A stretch of 32,170 nt of DNA, taken from assembly GCA_024279915.1 (NCBI GenBank), contig JAJRRB010000033.1, forward strand, positions 1 to 32,170, written 5' to 3'. The translations under genes and the position numbers were made by a program. The notes beneath the pieces are model-generated. The model saw nothing but the letters and a program-made list of their open reading frames with translations, was not told the DNA's origin and made no database searches. Each line of letters opens with the position of its first letter. The stretch's first letter is position 1. Below are positions 7,163 through 15,890 of this stretch, in pieces. Origin of the DNA: Deltaproteobacteria bacterium (GTDB lineage Bacteria > Desulfobacterota > Desulfuromonadia > Desulfuromonadales > BM103).

Positions 7163-7459
7163 TCAAGCAAGAGAAATTGTCACTTTACGCCCCAAAACCT
7201 TCGCCGCCTTACCAAGAGTCTGAAGAGTAACGGAGATGTTTTCAGGATCCAGTAGGCGGTCGAGCGCGGCGCGACTTGTGTGCATTTTTTCAGCCATTGC
7301 CGTTTTTGTGAAATGCTGCTCTTCCATAAGCTGCTCTACCTGATAGGCAATCACTCTTTTAAGGGCAACCATCTCCACCTCTTCGAGAATGCCTTCTTCC
7401 TGTAGAAAATCATCAAAATCGCTGCCAATATTTTTATTCTTTTTTATATTTGCATTCAT
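7163..7459 (-). CDS. HigA-like XRE-type antitoxin
   Basis: This 98-residue protein has an XRE helix-turn-helix in its second half (FTKTAMAEKMHTSRAALDRL, about 51-70, followed by LDPENISVTLQTLGKAAKVLGRK). That is the usual form of antitoxins paired with Gp49-like toxins. It is expected to bind and neutralise the toxin and to repress the operon. Its start codon overlaps the stop of the toxin gene by 4 bp, so the two are translationally coupled. The order is toxin first, as in higBA. Confidence 0.85.
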   Translation of the reverse strand: MNANIKKNKNIGSDFDDFLQEEGILEEVEMVALKRVIAYQVEQLMEEQHFTKTAMAEKMHTSRAALDRLLDPENISVTLQTLGKAAKVLGRKVTISLA

Positions 7460-7815
7460 TGTCTCAACGCTCTCAGTACCTTGTTTTTTCTACTCTTGGC
7501 CAAAATTAAGTCACTGCTTGGTGTCTTTTGAGATTTCTTGATAAAACTATGTAGTAATATGATCTGGTTTTCATGGAAGCAAATCAAGACTCTGGCAGTT
7601 TTGTTGCCAAGCCTTGACCTGATTTCATACAGCCCATCACCCATGGCTCTTACCAGGGGCATGCCTAGGGGCCAGCCGTATTGTACAGTCTTGATATCTT
7701 CCCCGATTCTTTTCCTCTCTTCTTTAGGTAATCCTCTGAGCCATTCCTGTACAGGCTGAGTGCCTGAATCTGCACAGAAAAACTTGACCAATAAATGCTC
7801 TGTTTCATCCGTCAC
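7456..7815 (-). CDS. HigB-like toxin (phage-derived Gp49/RelE superfamily)
   Basis: This 119-residue protein matches the Gp49-like (DUF891) branch of RelE-type toxins: an N-terminal PVQEWLRGLPKEERKRIGED helix region, YEIRSRLGNKTARVLICF (about 62-79) and a C-terminal LLHSFIKKSQKTP strand-helix. Members cleave ribosome-bound mRNA; that role is taken from the family. It starts at a GTG preceded by GGAGG at 10 bases. The upstream DNA has an operator-like palindrome. It is the first gene of a two-gene operon. Confidence 0.85.
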   Translation of the reverse strand: MTDETEHLLVKFFCADSGTQPVQEWLRGLPKEERKRIGEDIKTVQYGWPLGMPLVRAMGDGLYEIRSRLGNKTARVLICFHENQIILLHSFIKKSQKTPSSDLILAKSRKNKVLRALRQ

Positions 7816-7857
7816 ATCAACAACCCCTCCATAAATTAAATATCAACAGATGATTAT

Positions 7858-7875
7858 TGTATCAATATTGGTACA
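7858..7875 (-). promoter_or_regulatory. Palindromic operator overlapping the -35 of the toxin-antitoxin promoter
   Basis: tgtatcaatattggtaca is an 18-bp palindrome with one mismatched pair. On the minus strand it contains TTGATA (7860-7865), a good -35, followed after about 17 bases by the AT-rich TATTTAAT. Binding by the HigA-like protein here would block the promoter, the usual autoregulation of this family. Confidence 0.55.
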
Positions 7876-7889
7876 GTCGTCAAGAGAAA

Positions 7890-8672
7890 TTAATTAGGGG
7901 GAATGCCGATCAGGTAGGTGAGTGGAGTCAACCCGCGATCAGATGTTTTCTCGCCGATCTGCCAATGGTAGTGAGTCTCCCCGAGGCGAGCGACGATGCT
8001 GCGCAACTCTTCAGGATTGTAGCTGCGCAGACAGGAAACTATTCCATCAAACAGGGCCAGCAAGGGCACCAGCGGAACCAGGTAGACCCAGAAGAGGCGT
8101 GATAGGCGAAAAGGGCGACAGAACGGGGTCACTGCCAGCACGAGCAGGGGGACCAGTAGCGACAGAAACAAGGCGGGCAGCGACCTGTGGGTCAGTTCAA
8201 ACAGGGCGATCCCCTGTCCTTTATCCACTGCCTGCTGCAGGATGCGCTCCAGTTCCTCTGGACGGAAATGATGGCCCGAGGTAAAGAGTGTGTAAAATCC
8301 CTGCGGCTGTTCAGGTGGTTCTAGCGCATCGACTGGCTCTGGCCACCAGCTGACCTGTTGTGGATACTGCCGTTGCAGTTCCGAGCCTGCCTGGGGATTG
8401 GGGTAGAGGTCTGTTAACCAGAGCTGTAGAGGATGTTTCAAATCCTGCTGCAGCGCCGGATAAAATCGCTGCCAGGGGCCACCGCCGCCTGAGCAGAGAT
8501 CAATGATCTGCCGCGTGCCGCAGCGCTTAAGGGCCTCAAGCAGCATAGGTCGAACTGGCGCGTAGGGATCTGCCAGGGCCATCGCTGTACACAAGAAATC
8601 GGTCACCCCGTCACGCAGGGTGACGGGGCACCAGGATTGGTCTTCAATCTCTATGAGCTGCAGTCGGTGCAT
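7890..8672 (-). CDS. Membrane-anchored class I methyltransferase-like protein
   Basis: From the ATG at 8670-8672 (AAGG seven bases upstream) the protein has 260 residues. A longer ORF from 8744 adds 24 residues without a better site. A SAM-binding motif I is visible as IIDLCSGGGGPWQRFYP (about 56-72). A second acidic strand-like segment (LWLTDLYPN, 84-92) and the TSGHHF segment (131-136) fit the class I fold. Unusually, residues about 165-210 form two hydrophobic spans (ALFLSLLVPLLVLAVTPF and LFWVYLVPLVPLLALFDG), which suggests a membrane hairpin. It is the last gene of the polyketide operon, 150 bp after the UbiE-like gene, so it may act on a lipid-embedded product. It could also be a scaffold that no longer methylates. 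Confidence 0.65.
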   Translation of the reverse strand: MHRLQLIEIEDQSWCPVTLRDGVTDFLCTAMALADPYAPVRPMLLEALKRCGTRQIIDLCSGGGGPWQRFYPALQQDLKHPLQLWLTDLYPNPQAGSELQRQYPQQVSWWPEPVDALEPPEQPQGFYTLFTSGHHFRPEELERILQQAVDKGQGIALFELTHRSLPALFLSLLVPLLVLAVTPFCRPFRLSRLFWVYLVPLVPLLALFDGIVSCLRSYNPEELRSIVARLGETHYHWQIGEKTSDRGLTPLTYLIGIPPN

Positions 8673-8828
8673 ACAGAACCTTTGCGAGGGGCAAGCGTGA
8701 TTCGACTTGGTTTCAAATGGGCGTCGTTCTGTGCCTGCGGTCAATTATAATAGTTACCGGTTTTAGGGGCTGGCAGTCCTGCTCCAGCGGTTAGAATTGC
8801 TAAAATTCACTCAACACTGAACTGGATA

Positions 8829-9566
8829 CTATTCCTTTCGGATCACCAGGAGTTCAAGCATTCCAAAGTAGAACAACTGGGAAGAGATCAGTTCAAAACC
8901 TGATTTTCGGACAAGCTGATAATAATCTTCACGGGTCGGGAACTGTTTAAGACTGTCAGCGATATAGGCATGAATCGTCGGGTTCGCGTGCAGCAAGGCG
9001 CCCCATAGGCCGCACCAGCATTTGAGCAGCCAGTATTGGCTGACTTGGCTCACTGGCTTCGCCGACTTGGAGAAGTCTAGAAAGGCAGCATAGCCTCCCG
9101 GTTTTAAGATCCGATTGACCTCTTGCAACCCTTTGCCAAGCTCTGCTGCATTGCGTAGGGCGTAACTGCCGGTGACAATGTCGATGCTGGCATTATCGAG
9201 GCTGGTCTCGGCCATATCCCGGCAAACAAAAGACACATTGTCGAAACGGTTGCGCCGCTCTGCCAGGGTGACCATCTCTTCGGTCAGGTCGATGCCGTAA
9301 ATCTGGCCATTGGGGAATCGCTCGGCCAGCAGAAAAGCGACATCTCCGGTTCCGGAGGCGAGATCAACACAAACCGGCGCTGTGATTTTCGGCAGAGACG
9401 CTACCAGTTGTTTTTTCCATGCCTGATCACGACCGAGAGACATGGCTCTGGTGGCTAAGTCGTAGCGGCTTGCCGCCGCAGTGAAGTGAAGTTCGTTGAA
9501 CTCCCGTTTTTTGTCCGGGCTGTCGATCTGTTTGCCGATGCCAAGGACGCCTCGCCAGTTTCGCAT
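8829..9566 (-). CDS. UbiE/COQ5-like SAM-dependent methyltransferase
   Basis: This 245-residue protein has the UbiE/MenG pattern: FTAAASRYDLATRAMSLG near the N-terminus, motif I CVDLASGTGDVAF (about 67-79), IYGIDLTEEMVTLAERR, and the family signature GSYALRNAAELGKGLQEVNR followed by ILKPGG. UbiE enzymes C-methylate quinone precursors. In a polyketide operon it more probably methylates the ring made by the type III synthase, as SrsB does in Streptomyces, but a role in menaquinone synthesis cannot be excluded. The ATG at 9564-9566 overlaps the TGA of the upstream gene (TGATG), so it is translationally coupled. Confidence 0.82.
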   Translation of the reverse strand: MRNWRGVLGIGKQIDSPDKKREFNELHFTAAASRYDLATRAMSLGRDQAWKKQLVASLPKITAPVCVDLASGTGDVAFLLAERFPNGQIYGIDLTEEMVTLAERRNRFDNVSFVCRDMAETSLDNASIDIVTGSYALRNAAELGKGLQEVNRILKPGGYAAFLDFSKSAKPVSQVSQYWLLKCWCGLWGALLHANPTIHAYIADSLKQFPTREDYYQLVRKSGFELISSQLFYFGMLELLVIRKE

Positions 9567-10153
9567 CAAAGTTCCCCCGGTATTGGTCGCAATAATTTCA
9601 GCACCTCATGGTCTTCAAGCTGGAAGCTGTCCTGAGCGATTTCCTGCAGATTATTGTACAGATAACTTCGCGAAGTCCTCAGCTTTTTCAGAAGTTCCTT
9701 GTCCTGAACAGAGAGATAGTCGCCATTCTTCGTTAGAATCGGGGCGTAAAGTGCGACATAGCTGTGCCGTTTTTCAAGAACAAATTCAATCAGGAGAGTG
9801 AGGTGGCGATCTTCTCTGTTCTTCCGGCTCTTTGCACGGGCCTGAATTGTCTCGTAGGCCCGCAAAAGCTCGTCTGTGTAGCGACGCGAATCTATCCAGC
9901 CCTCCCGGTCCTCCGGCCAGGTCTTGAACTCTTTCTTCTGAATTGCAGCGATCACGTGCTTAAGCACTTTACTGTAAAGAATGGTTTGCATAATCAGGGC
10001 GGAATCTCGACGAATCAAGCGGACTTCGCCCTGGTAGGGCGGCTTGGTGGGAATCAATGCCCGCCAAATCAGGACTTCTGAACTTTCCTGTGCAGAAAAG
10101 GCGAATGTGGGAGCAAGAAGGCAAATTATGCAAACAACCAAAGTTCTTATCAC
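9566..10153 (-). CDS. Exported hypothetical protein of the polyketide operon
   Basis: This 195-residue protein starts at a GTG with AAGGAG nine bases upstream, overlapping the end of the exporter gene by 4 bp. The N-terminus MIRTLVVCIICLLAPTFAFSA is a typical Sec signal peptide. The mature part is charged and probably helical, with repeated arginine- and lysine-rich segments (RAKSRKNREDRHLTLLIEF). I do not recognise a family. The coupling to the MMPL exporter gene on one side and the methyltransferase on the other suggests a periplasmic accessory to export or product handling. Confidence 0.7.
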   Translation of the reverse strand: MIRTLVVCIICLLAPTFAFSAQESSEVLIWRALIPTKPPYQGEVRLIRRDSALIMQTILYSKVLKHVIAAIQKKEFKTWPEDREGWIDSRRYTDELLRAYETIQARAKSRKNREDRHLTLLIEFVLEKRHSYVALYAPILTKNGDYLSVQDKELLKKLRTSRSYLYNNLQEIAQDSFQLEDHEVLKLLRPIPGEL

Positions 10154-12444
10154 CCTGATGTGCTCCTTTCTTTCGTGTCGAACAAGACCAGGCAGGCTGG
10201 CAGGACGAGCAGGTCACAAACGAGTGCACCCAGCATCGTGACACCGGTTAACAGGGAAAAGTAGATCGTTGGCAGGAAGCTGCTCAGCCCGCCGACCGAG
10301 AAGCCCAAAAATAGCACCAAAGCAGAAATCGTTAGGGCCCGACCGGTTGCGTTGGTGGTTTTTATCACGGATTCCCTGCTGCTGCCCCGGTACTCCCATT
10401 GAAAACGGGCCAGGTAATGGATTGTGCTATCCACCGTTAAGCCGATGACCACGGCCGCAATCATGGCCGTTCCGGTACTGAGATCAATATTGAGATACCC
10501 CATCAATCCCCCGGTCCACGCAAGTGGAATCAGGTTGGGAATCAGAGCCATGGCAAGGAGTTTAAAGGATCGAAACAAGATAAAAATGGCCAATAAAACC
10601 ATGCTGAGAGAGAGGCTGAAGCTGCGTATGACGTTAGAGACCAACCGGTTGGAATCGACGACCACCTGGTAGAAGTCTCCGGTGGGGGTCAGTTCGAAAC
10701 TTTTGCCCAGTTCCTTTTCAGCGATCTGCTCGATTTGGGAAACCAGCTCCGCTGCGTCAGCGCTGCCGATGGCCTTGATCCTTACATTGAGGCGTATCCG
10801 AGTGAAGTCTGAGCTGACCATCTTGCGCAGCAGCCTCTGATCCGGTGAACTTTCGAGCAGGTCAAATAGATAGAGGAGTTCGTCGGCGTTGTCTGGCAGA
10901 GTTAACTGTTGTTGGTTTGTTTCGGCACGGTTTAGCTGCTTGAGAATGCTGAGCAGGCTGTAACTGTTCGCGACCTGTTGCAGTTTGTTTATCGAAGTCT
11001 GCAACCGGTCCAGACGCAACAGATCATCAAGGCTGGTCATGGCTCTGCCATCGTTGCGCATCAGCATGAATTCGAGACTGTTCACCCCCCCGGCAGCCTG
11101 TTCAATAAACATCGTGTCTTGATAGATCTTCTCGCTTGGCTTGACGAAGCGAACCAGGTCGGTGTTGTTGTCGATGCGTTCGAGTCCACTCAAGCCGCCG
11201 AGTGCAAGAATCAGGGCCAGAATCAACACCAGGCGAGGGTGGTTAACGGTTAGTTTTGCAGTCGCTTGCAGAACCGCACTCAGTTGCCCCGTATCGTAGC
11301 GTCGTCCTGCTTTCGGTAAGGGCAGAAAACTGAGAAGTGTTGGTACCAGGAGAATGTTGATTGCAAAAGAGAGCATTACGCCGAGAGCGGCAAACACACC
11401 AAAGAGCTTGACCGCCGGAATATCGCTGACTGTCAGTGAGACAAGCCCCAGTGCCGTCGTGAGAGCGGTGAACAGGCAGGGGAGAAATAATTCCTTTAAC
11501 TCCCTGACAATTAATGGTTTCGGATCGCCTTGTTCCCCTGCGAGGTGCAACCAGCCGCTATAGAGATGGACTGTCGTCGAGATGGAAAGAACCATGATCA
11601 CCGGCGGGAGCAAGGCGGTAATGGTATTGAGTGAAAACCCGCAGAGGGTGTAGATACCGACTGTCCAGCAGAGGCTGATTGCCATGACTGCAAGCGGCAG
11701 CAGCAGGCCGGAAAAACGTCTGAACACGAGCAACAGCAGTGTCCCAAGCACGAGAACCGAAAATGGAATAATGACTTGTTGATCTCGCTGAATCAGGCGC
11801 GATACAGTCAACTTCTGTAACGGAACACCAGTCAGATGCCAGTTGCTGTCGCCGTAGTGCGAAGTGAGCAATTCCTCAATGGCTGCAAGGCCCCGCTCCT
11901 GTGGATTGGGATCACCGGCCAGGTCGATGATGATCAGGCCGGTTTGCTGGTCTTTCGAAATCAGCAGTTGGGTCAGCTCCGGATTTTGTTCAAGTGCTTT
12001 GGCAATCGCTTTGTGTTGATCCTTGCCGGCGCTCTGCCTGGGAATAAGTGGAACGAGTTCGACCCCGAAATCTCCAGTAATGAGCTGTTCAGCATTGGTC
12101 AGACTTAAAACGTTTGTAACCCCTTCAAGCTGTGAGATCTCTTGCGTTACCTTCGCTATAATCTGCAGATTTCCTGGCTCCAGCAGATGTGGATGAGTGA
12201 TTGCCAGCAGCAATATTTCATCATTGCCAAAAATCTCGCGAAAGCTGTCGTAATTATCCTGCAGCTCTTTGCTGTGAGAAACCATTGAGGCATTGTTGCT
12301 CTCAATCGGAACCTGGACAGCAAAAAAAGCCAGCAACAGGGTTGTCAGCAAAACTCCGCAGAGAGCATATAGACGCCCCTTGCCAACCAGCCATGACAGC
12401 AGTTTTTCGATAACTCTGGCAGATGTTTTTGGGAGTTCAGTCAC
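10150..12444 (-). CDS. MMPL/RND-superfamily lipid exporter
   Basis: This 764-residue protein has the duplicated RND layout: one transmembrane helix at about 25-45, a periplasmic domain to about 215, a helix bundle at about 220-400, then the same again with a helix at about 405-420, a loop to about 605 and a helix bundle to about 755. TVHLYSGWLH and TVDSTIHYLARF are the paired helix-4 motifs of MMPL and hopanoid-type transporters. These proteins move lipids across the envelope. With the LolA-like and barrel genes at 17.2-19.2 kb it could form an export route for the polyketide product. It starts at a GTG 17 bp after the monooxygenase stop and overlaps the next gene. Confidence 0.88.
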   Translation of the reverse strand: MTELPKTSARVIEKLLSWLVGKGRLYALCGVLLTTLLLAFFAVQVPIESNNASMVSHSKELQDNYDSFREIFGNDEILLLAITHPHLLEPGNLQIIAKVTQEISQLEGVTNVLSLTNAEQLITGDFGVELVPLIPRQSAGKDQHKAIAKALEQNPELTQLLISKDQQTGLIIIDLAGDPNPQERGLAAIEELLTSHYGDSNWHLTGVPLQKLTVSRLIQRDQQVIIPFSVLVLGTLLLLVFRRFSGLLLPLAVMAISLCWTVGIYTLCGFSLNTITALLPPVIMVLSISTTVHLYSGWLHLAGEQGDPKPLIVRELKELFLPCLFTALTTALGLVSLTVSDIPAVKLFGVFAALGVMLSFAINILLVPTLLSFLPLPKAGRRYDTGQLSAVLQATAKLTVNHPRLVLILALILALGGLSGLERIDNNTDLVRFVKPSEKIYQDTMFIEQAAGGVNSLEFMLMRNDGRAMTSLDDLLRLDRLQTSINKLQQVANSYSLLSILKQLNRAETNQQQLTLPDNADELLYLFDLLESSPDQRLLRKMVSSDFTRIRLNVRIKAIGSADAAELVSQIEQIAEKELGKSFELTPTGDFYQVVVDSNRLVSNVIRSFSLSLSMVLLAIFILFRSFKLLAMALIPNLIPLAWTGGLMGYLNIDLSTGTAMIAAVVIGLTVDSTIHYLARFQWEYRGSSRESVIKTTNATGRALTISALVLFLGFSVGGLSSFLPTIYFSLLTGVTMLGALVCDLLVLPACLVLFDTKERSTSG

Positions 12445-12460
12445 AGAAGTATTCCGAACA

Positions 12461-13663
12461 TCAATGTTGCCCGCTGTTGATTGCTTTCAGTGAGCGGTAA
12501 GGTATTGTCAACATGGCAAAATAGGCTGGTAATGATTTGTTGCAGGGTGCGCTGAGCAGGCTTTTGAAAAGCAGAAAGCGCAATGCAGAGGCCAGCCAAC
12601 CGCGGCGGGTGCCTAACCACATCCCGCGCTCTGCACGAGTCGCGGCGACATCGAATGCAGCGCGACGGAAATAATCGTATTCCGCAAGCAGAGCTTGAAA
12701 ATCCTCCCCGTTGGAAAAGTGCCGGGCCAAGGCATCGGCAAGAAATTCCGCATCGGCAAAACCGGTGTTCATCCCTTGCCCGCCAATCGGGCTCATGACG
12801 TGAGCGGCATCACCACACAAAACAACCCGGTTGCGATAATAGCGCTGGCAAACAAAACGGCGGACACTGAACACGCTTTCTGAGTAACGGATCGATCCTT
12901 CCAGGTTGTAACCGGTTTGCCGCAGGAGAGATTTGATCAATAGATCGATATCTGGCGGGCTTATCAAGCGGTCGGTCTGGAGAATCCAGCGTCGTCGACC
13001 TTGCGGCAGCGGGAAGGATTCAACTGAACCGTGACAACTGAAAAACAGATGGGCTTCTTCGCCAAGATCGGTGTCGTCGGCAAAGTCAGCCATCAGGAAG
13101 TGGGCCGGATAGGTTTTTTCTTCGCAGAGTTCAATCCCAATCAGCTCTCTTACCGAACTGCGATGACCGTCGCAGCCGACCAGGAACGAGGCCGTGACCT
13201 GCTCGCTCTCGGCAGCATCACCTCTTCTCACCGTTACCGTCACCTGTTGCCCGGTCTGTTCAATTTTTAATAAGCTGGTTTCGCGGCACAGGGCCACCAG
13301 ATCCTCTTGTCGTAATCGATCTTCCAAAACTTCTATCGTGGTCGCCTGAGGGATGGCGAGAATAAAAGGATAGGGATTGTCCAGGGAACAAAAGCTGAGC
13401 TCGCCGGCCAGTTTTCTTCCTTCATGAACCTTGGCGAGCTCAACTCGAACACCTTGCTTGACAAAGTTTTCGTCAAGACCCAGCGTTTGGAAGATCTCCA
13501 GGGAGGGTGGGGTGATGCCGATCGCCATCGACTCTTCAGGCGGCGTGGCGGTCTTCTCAATCAGCAGCGTGCGGAGTCCTTTGCGTCCAAGCATGTTCCC
13601 CAACAGCAGACCCACCGGCCCGCCACCGACGATAATGACATCATAATCAGGAGCGCTTGCCAT
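12461..13663 (-). CDS. FAD-dependent aromatic monooxygenase (PheA/TfdB type)
   Basis: This 400-residue flavoprotein has an N-terminal dinucleotide fold YDVIIVGGGPVGLLLG (about 7-22), a central DG-type motif (FLVGCDGHRSSVRELIG) and the second FAD motif VVLCGDAAHVMSPIGGQGMN. This is the class A hydroxylase layout that adds oxygen to phenolic rings with NAD(P)H. In the operon it follows the type III synthase gene, matching SrsA/SrsC in Streptomyces, where the flavoenzyme oxidises an alkylresorcinol towards a quinone. I chose the ATG at 13661-13663, with GGGG just upstream, over the GTG two codons earlier. Its first codons overlap the 3' end of the synthase gene. Confidence 0.87.
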   Translation of the reverse strand: MASAPDYDVIIVGGGPVGLLLGNMLGRKGLRTLLIEKTATPPEESMAIGITPPSLEIFQTLGLDENFVKQGVRVELAKVHEGRKLAGELSFCSLDNPYPFILAIPQATTIEVLEDRLRQEDLVALCRETSLLKIEQTGQQVTVTVRRGDAAESEQVTASFLVGCDGHRSSVRELIGIELCEEKTYPAHFLMADFADDTDLGEEAHLFFSCHGSVESFPLPQGRRRWILQTDRLISPPDIDLLIKSLLRQTGYNLEGSIRYSESVFSVRRFVCQRYYRNRVVLCGDAAHVMSPIGGQGMNTGFADAEFLADALARHFSNGEDFQALLAEYDYFRRAAFDVAATRAERGMWLGTRRGWLASALRFLLFKSLLSAPCNKSLPAYFAMLTIPYRSLKAINSGQH

Positions 13664-14762
13664 TGACACCCCTGTCGGCCTGAAGCAGGGCCGTTTCCAC
13701 CGTCAGGCCCGGGCCGAAGGCCATAGCGCAGACTTTCTCATGATCAGCTATGGCCGGTTGGGCCAAGGTCTCTTTGAGAACAAAAAGAATCGTTGTGCTG
13801 CTCATGTTGCCGAACTTTCGCAAAACAGTACGTGATGGTTGAACATGTGCAGGGGACAACTCGAGACTTTTTGCAACCTTATCGACGATCGACTTGCCAC
13901 CGGGATGCACGGCCCAGCGGTCAATGTCCTGAGTGGTCAGTTCGTTTCTGGTCAGGAGAGGTTGAAGGATCTCACCAATACCGGCACCGATAATTTTCGG
14001 CACATAACTCGATAGTGAAATATCGAAACCAAGGTCGCCGATGCTCCAGGCCATCGCTTCTTTGCCACTCGGGATCAGGGCAGAGTCAAAGTCATCAATC
14101 CGATACGTATCGCTACCCGGTTGCGGTGGCCGCGCACTGATTAGAACCGCTCCGGCACCATCGGCGAATAGTGAATTAGCCAGGATGGTATCTTCACTGC
14201 CATTGATCTGCAGGTGCAGACTGCACAACTCCAGGCACATGACCAGAACGACAGCCTCCGGGTTGGCCTGGCAGAACTGAGTGGCCATGCGCAGGGCCGG
14301 AAAGGCTGCGTAGCAGCCCATAAAGCCGAGGTGGTATCGCTGGGTGCTGTTGGGCAGACCTAACTCCTGGCAGAGAAAGTAATCGATCCCGGGATTGAAA
14401 AATCCGGTACAGGACGCAGTGACCACATGTGTGATATCTGTCGGGGAAAATTCGGCAGCCGCCGCAAGTAATTTATGCCCGAGATCGACGGCAAGCTTTT
14501 TCCCTTCCCGGGTATAGGTCGCGTTGCGTTCCGCTGTACTCGGTTGCCGGGTAGATCCATCCTCGGTTGGAATAAAGAAGCCTTCACCCCAATCCGGGAT
14601 GACGCTGTGGCGCGTTTCGATTCCGGAGTTTCGGTAAAGTATCCGCACCAGGCGTTTGTCTCGCTCAGCAACGGTCCACTCAAGCATGTGTTCGCCGACC
14701 TCTGCCTGGCTGTAGCAGCGCTCAGGAACCTCTGTCTCTATATGGTGAATCCATACGGACAT
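13647..14762 (-). CDS. Type III polyketide synthase (chalcone/stilbene synthase family)
   Basis: This 371-residue protein has the complete Cys-His-Asn triad: C118 in VTASCTGFFNPGID, H286 in WAVHPGGKSIVDK and N319 in RKFGNMSSTT. It ends with the family signature MAFGPGLTVE. The length is normal for a homodimeric, ACP-independent synthase that extends an acyl-CoA starter with malonyl-CoA and cyclises the chain to a resorcinol, pyrone or phloroglucinol. The neighbouring hydroxylase, methyltransferases and lipid exporter suggest a long-chain starter and a phenolic-lipid product, but the starter cannot be read from the sequence. It begins at an ATG and is the first tightly packed gene of the operon. 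Confidence 0.93.
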   Translation of the reverse strand: MSVWIHHIETEVPERCYSQAEVGEHMLEWTVAERDKRLVRILYRNSGIETRHSVIPDWGEGFFIPTEDGSTRQPSTAERNATYTREGKKLAVDLGHKLLAAAAEFSPTDITHVVTASCTGFFNPGIDYFLCQELGLPNSTQRYHLGFMGCYAAFPALRMATQFCQANPEAVVLVMCLELCSLHLQINGSEDTILANSLFADGAGAVLISARPPQPGSDTYRIDDFDSALIPSGKEAMAWSIGDLGFDISLSSYVPKIIGAGIGEILQPLLTRNELTTQDIDRWAVHPGGKSIVDKVAKSLELSPAHVQPSRTVLRKFGNMSSTTILFVLKETLAQPAIADHEKVCAMAFGPGLTVETALLQADRGVNGKRS

Positions 14763-14807
14763 AATTTCTCCTTGTTAAATTTTCAGTTTAACAACCTAAA
14801 AGAGGGT

Positions 14808-14910
14808 TTAACGCAGAGCCGCAAAGTACGCAGAGGAAAGGCTACCATATTTTTTGGGAAATAAATCATCCATGGACATTGTTCCCTGCGTCTCTGCGTC
14901 TCTGCGTTAA
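14808..14910. repeat. MITE-like inverted repeat of the CGCAGAG type
   Basis: The ends ttaacgcagag (14808-14818) and ctctgcgttaa (14900-14910) are perfect 11-bp inverted repeats. The pairing extends imperfectly to about 30 bp per arm, with internal repeats of gcgtctct. This type of CGCAGAGACGCAGAG element is scattered in many bacterial genomes. It lies between the YceI-like gene and the synthase gene and could fold into a hairpin in their shared transcript. Confidence 0.75.
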
Positions 14911-14984
14911 TTAATTGCTTGAGTTGTCCTTGCCTTTGTTTTGGATATAAGTCCGTTAAATCCAAGTAAATTTGAGAGACAAAT

Positions 14985-15545
14985 TTAAAGTGGCTCAAGC
15001 GAAAAGGATGTAGTGACCTTGACGCTGTCACCAACCCTGATAATGAAGAAAACTGAGGGTGGTTTCAGTTGGTAGTCGGCCAGAGAGAGTGTGAAGACCA
15101 GATCTGCCGTGATCTTAGACTCTGTCTCTACAATGTTCTGCAGGCTTGCAGTGACCGGTTTTTCGATATCGCGAATTTTTAGCTGAAAAACGACCTCGAC
15201 AGCACTGTCTTCACTCTCGTCTAAAGCTTTACGGATATCGCCAAGAGACACCGGTCCAATGCTGCCTTTAATCAGCGGATACGTATCAACATCGAACATC
15301 TTGCGCATTTGCTTGTCACGTTTGACGTTGTCCGTATCCAGACCGGAAATAGCTACATTCAGTTCGGAGATAGCCATTACGCCGGCATCTTCATTGACGC
15401 TAAAAGGCAGACAACTGCCCTTGCCATAGAAGTCGTGCAAGGTCGAACTGCCCTGAAATACGACAGAACAACTGCCTTGATAATCGATTGCGAGAGCGGA
15501 AACAGGGAGGATTAAAAGAATGGCAAAAAATATCAATATTCTCAA
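14985..15545 (-). CDS. YceI-like periplasmic lipid-binding protein
   Basis: This 186-residue protein has a Sec signal peptide (MRILIFFAILLILPVSALA) and YceI-type features: GSSTLHDFYGKG near residue 32, the DNVKRDKQMRKMFDVDTYP segment (about 72-90) that matches the family's conserved RD..M......YP region, and alternating beta-strands to the end. YceI proteins are lipocalin-like barrels that bind polyprenoids or other amphiphiles in the periplasm. It sits upstream of the synthase in the same direction but 222 bp away, across a MITE-like repeat, so co-transcription is plausible but unproven. A lipid carrier would fit the proposed pathway. The start is a TTG with AGGA upstream. Confidence 0.8.
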   Translation of the reverse strand: MRILIFFAILLILPVSALAIDYQGSCSVVFQGSSTLHDFYGKGSCLPFSVNEDAGVMAISELNVAISGLDTDNVKRDKQMRKMFDVDTYPLIKGSIGPVSLGDIRKALDESEDSAVEVVFQLKIRDIEKPVTASLQNIVETESKITADLVFTLSLADYQLKPPSVFFIIRVGDSVKVTTSFSLEPL

Positions 15546-15650
15546 TGGACAATCCTGCCAATAGTTAGAGGGAACGAGACCGATATATTGTACACTATTT
15601 TAAGGAGGATGGAAGGTAAACCCACTCTAATGACCATTGGGAAAAGGGGT

Positions 15651-15890
15651 TCAAATCTCCGTTTCTCCATTGACTTTACTTATCATGGATGTCCCCGATT
15701 CTTCCGGCTGATCGATTATGACTGACGGGCTACTTTCAACTGACACTGGAGTCAGATCCTTCGGCGGCAAAGTGCTGGCCGGTAGCCCCGTCATACACTC
15801 AACGTCATCAGTATGAAAAACAGCTGTGCCCGCCGATTCGCCCAGGGGCGTTTTAGCCGCTTCTTTCGAATCAAGAACGGGGTCAGACAT
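15651..15890 (-). CDS. Doubtful ORF or C-terminal remnant, about 79 aa
   Basis: An open frame reads MSDPVLDSKEAAKTPLGESA and continues acidic and rich in serine and proline. Its start codon is inside the 70-bp dispersed repeat, so if the frame is real it is probably the tail of a gene whose front was replaced by the repeat. It has no ribosome-binding site of note, no signal peptide and no recognised domain. Confidence 0.25.
   Translation of the reverse strand: MSDPVLDSKEAAKTPLGESAGTAVFHTDDVECMTGLPASTLPPKDLTPVSVESSPSVIIDQPEESGTSMISKVNGETEI

Noticed and set aside
15603-15730. Short plus-strand ORF behind AAGGAGG
   Set aside because: The site is only about one base from the ATG, too close to function, and the peptide looks random.
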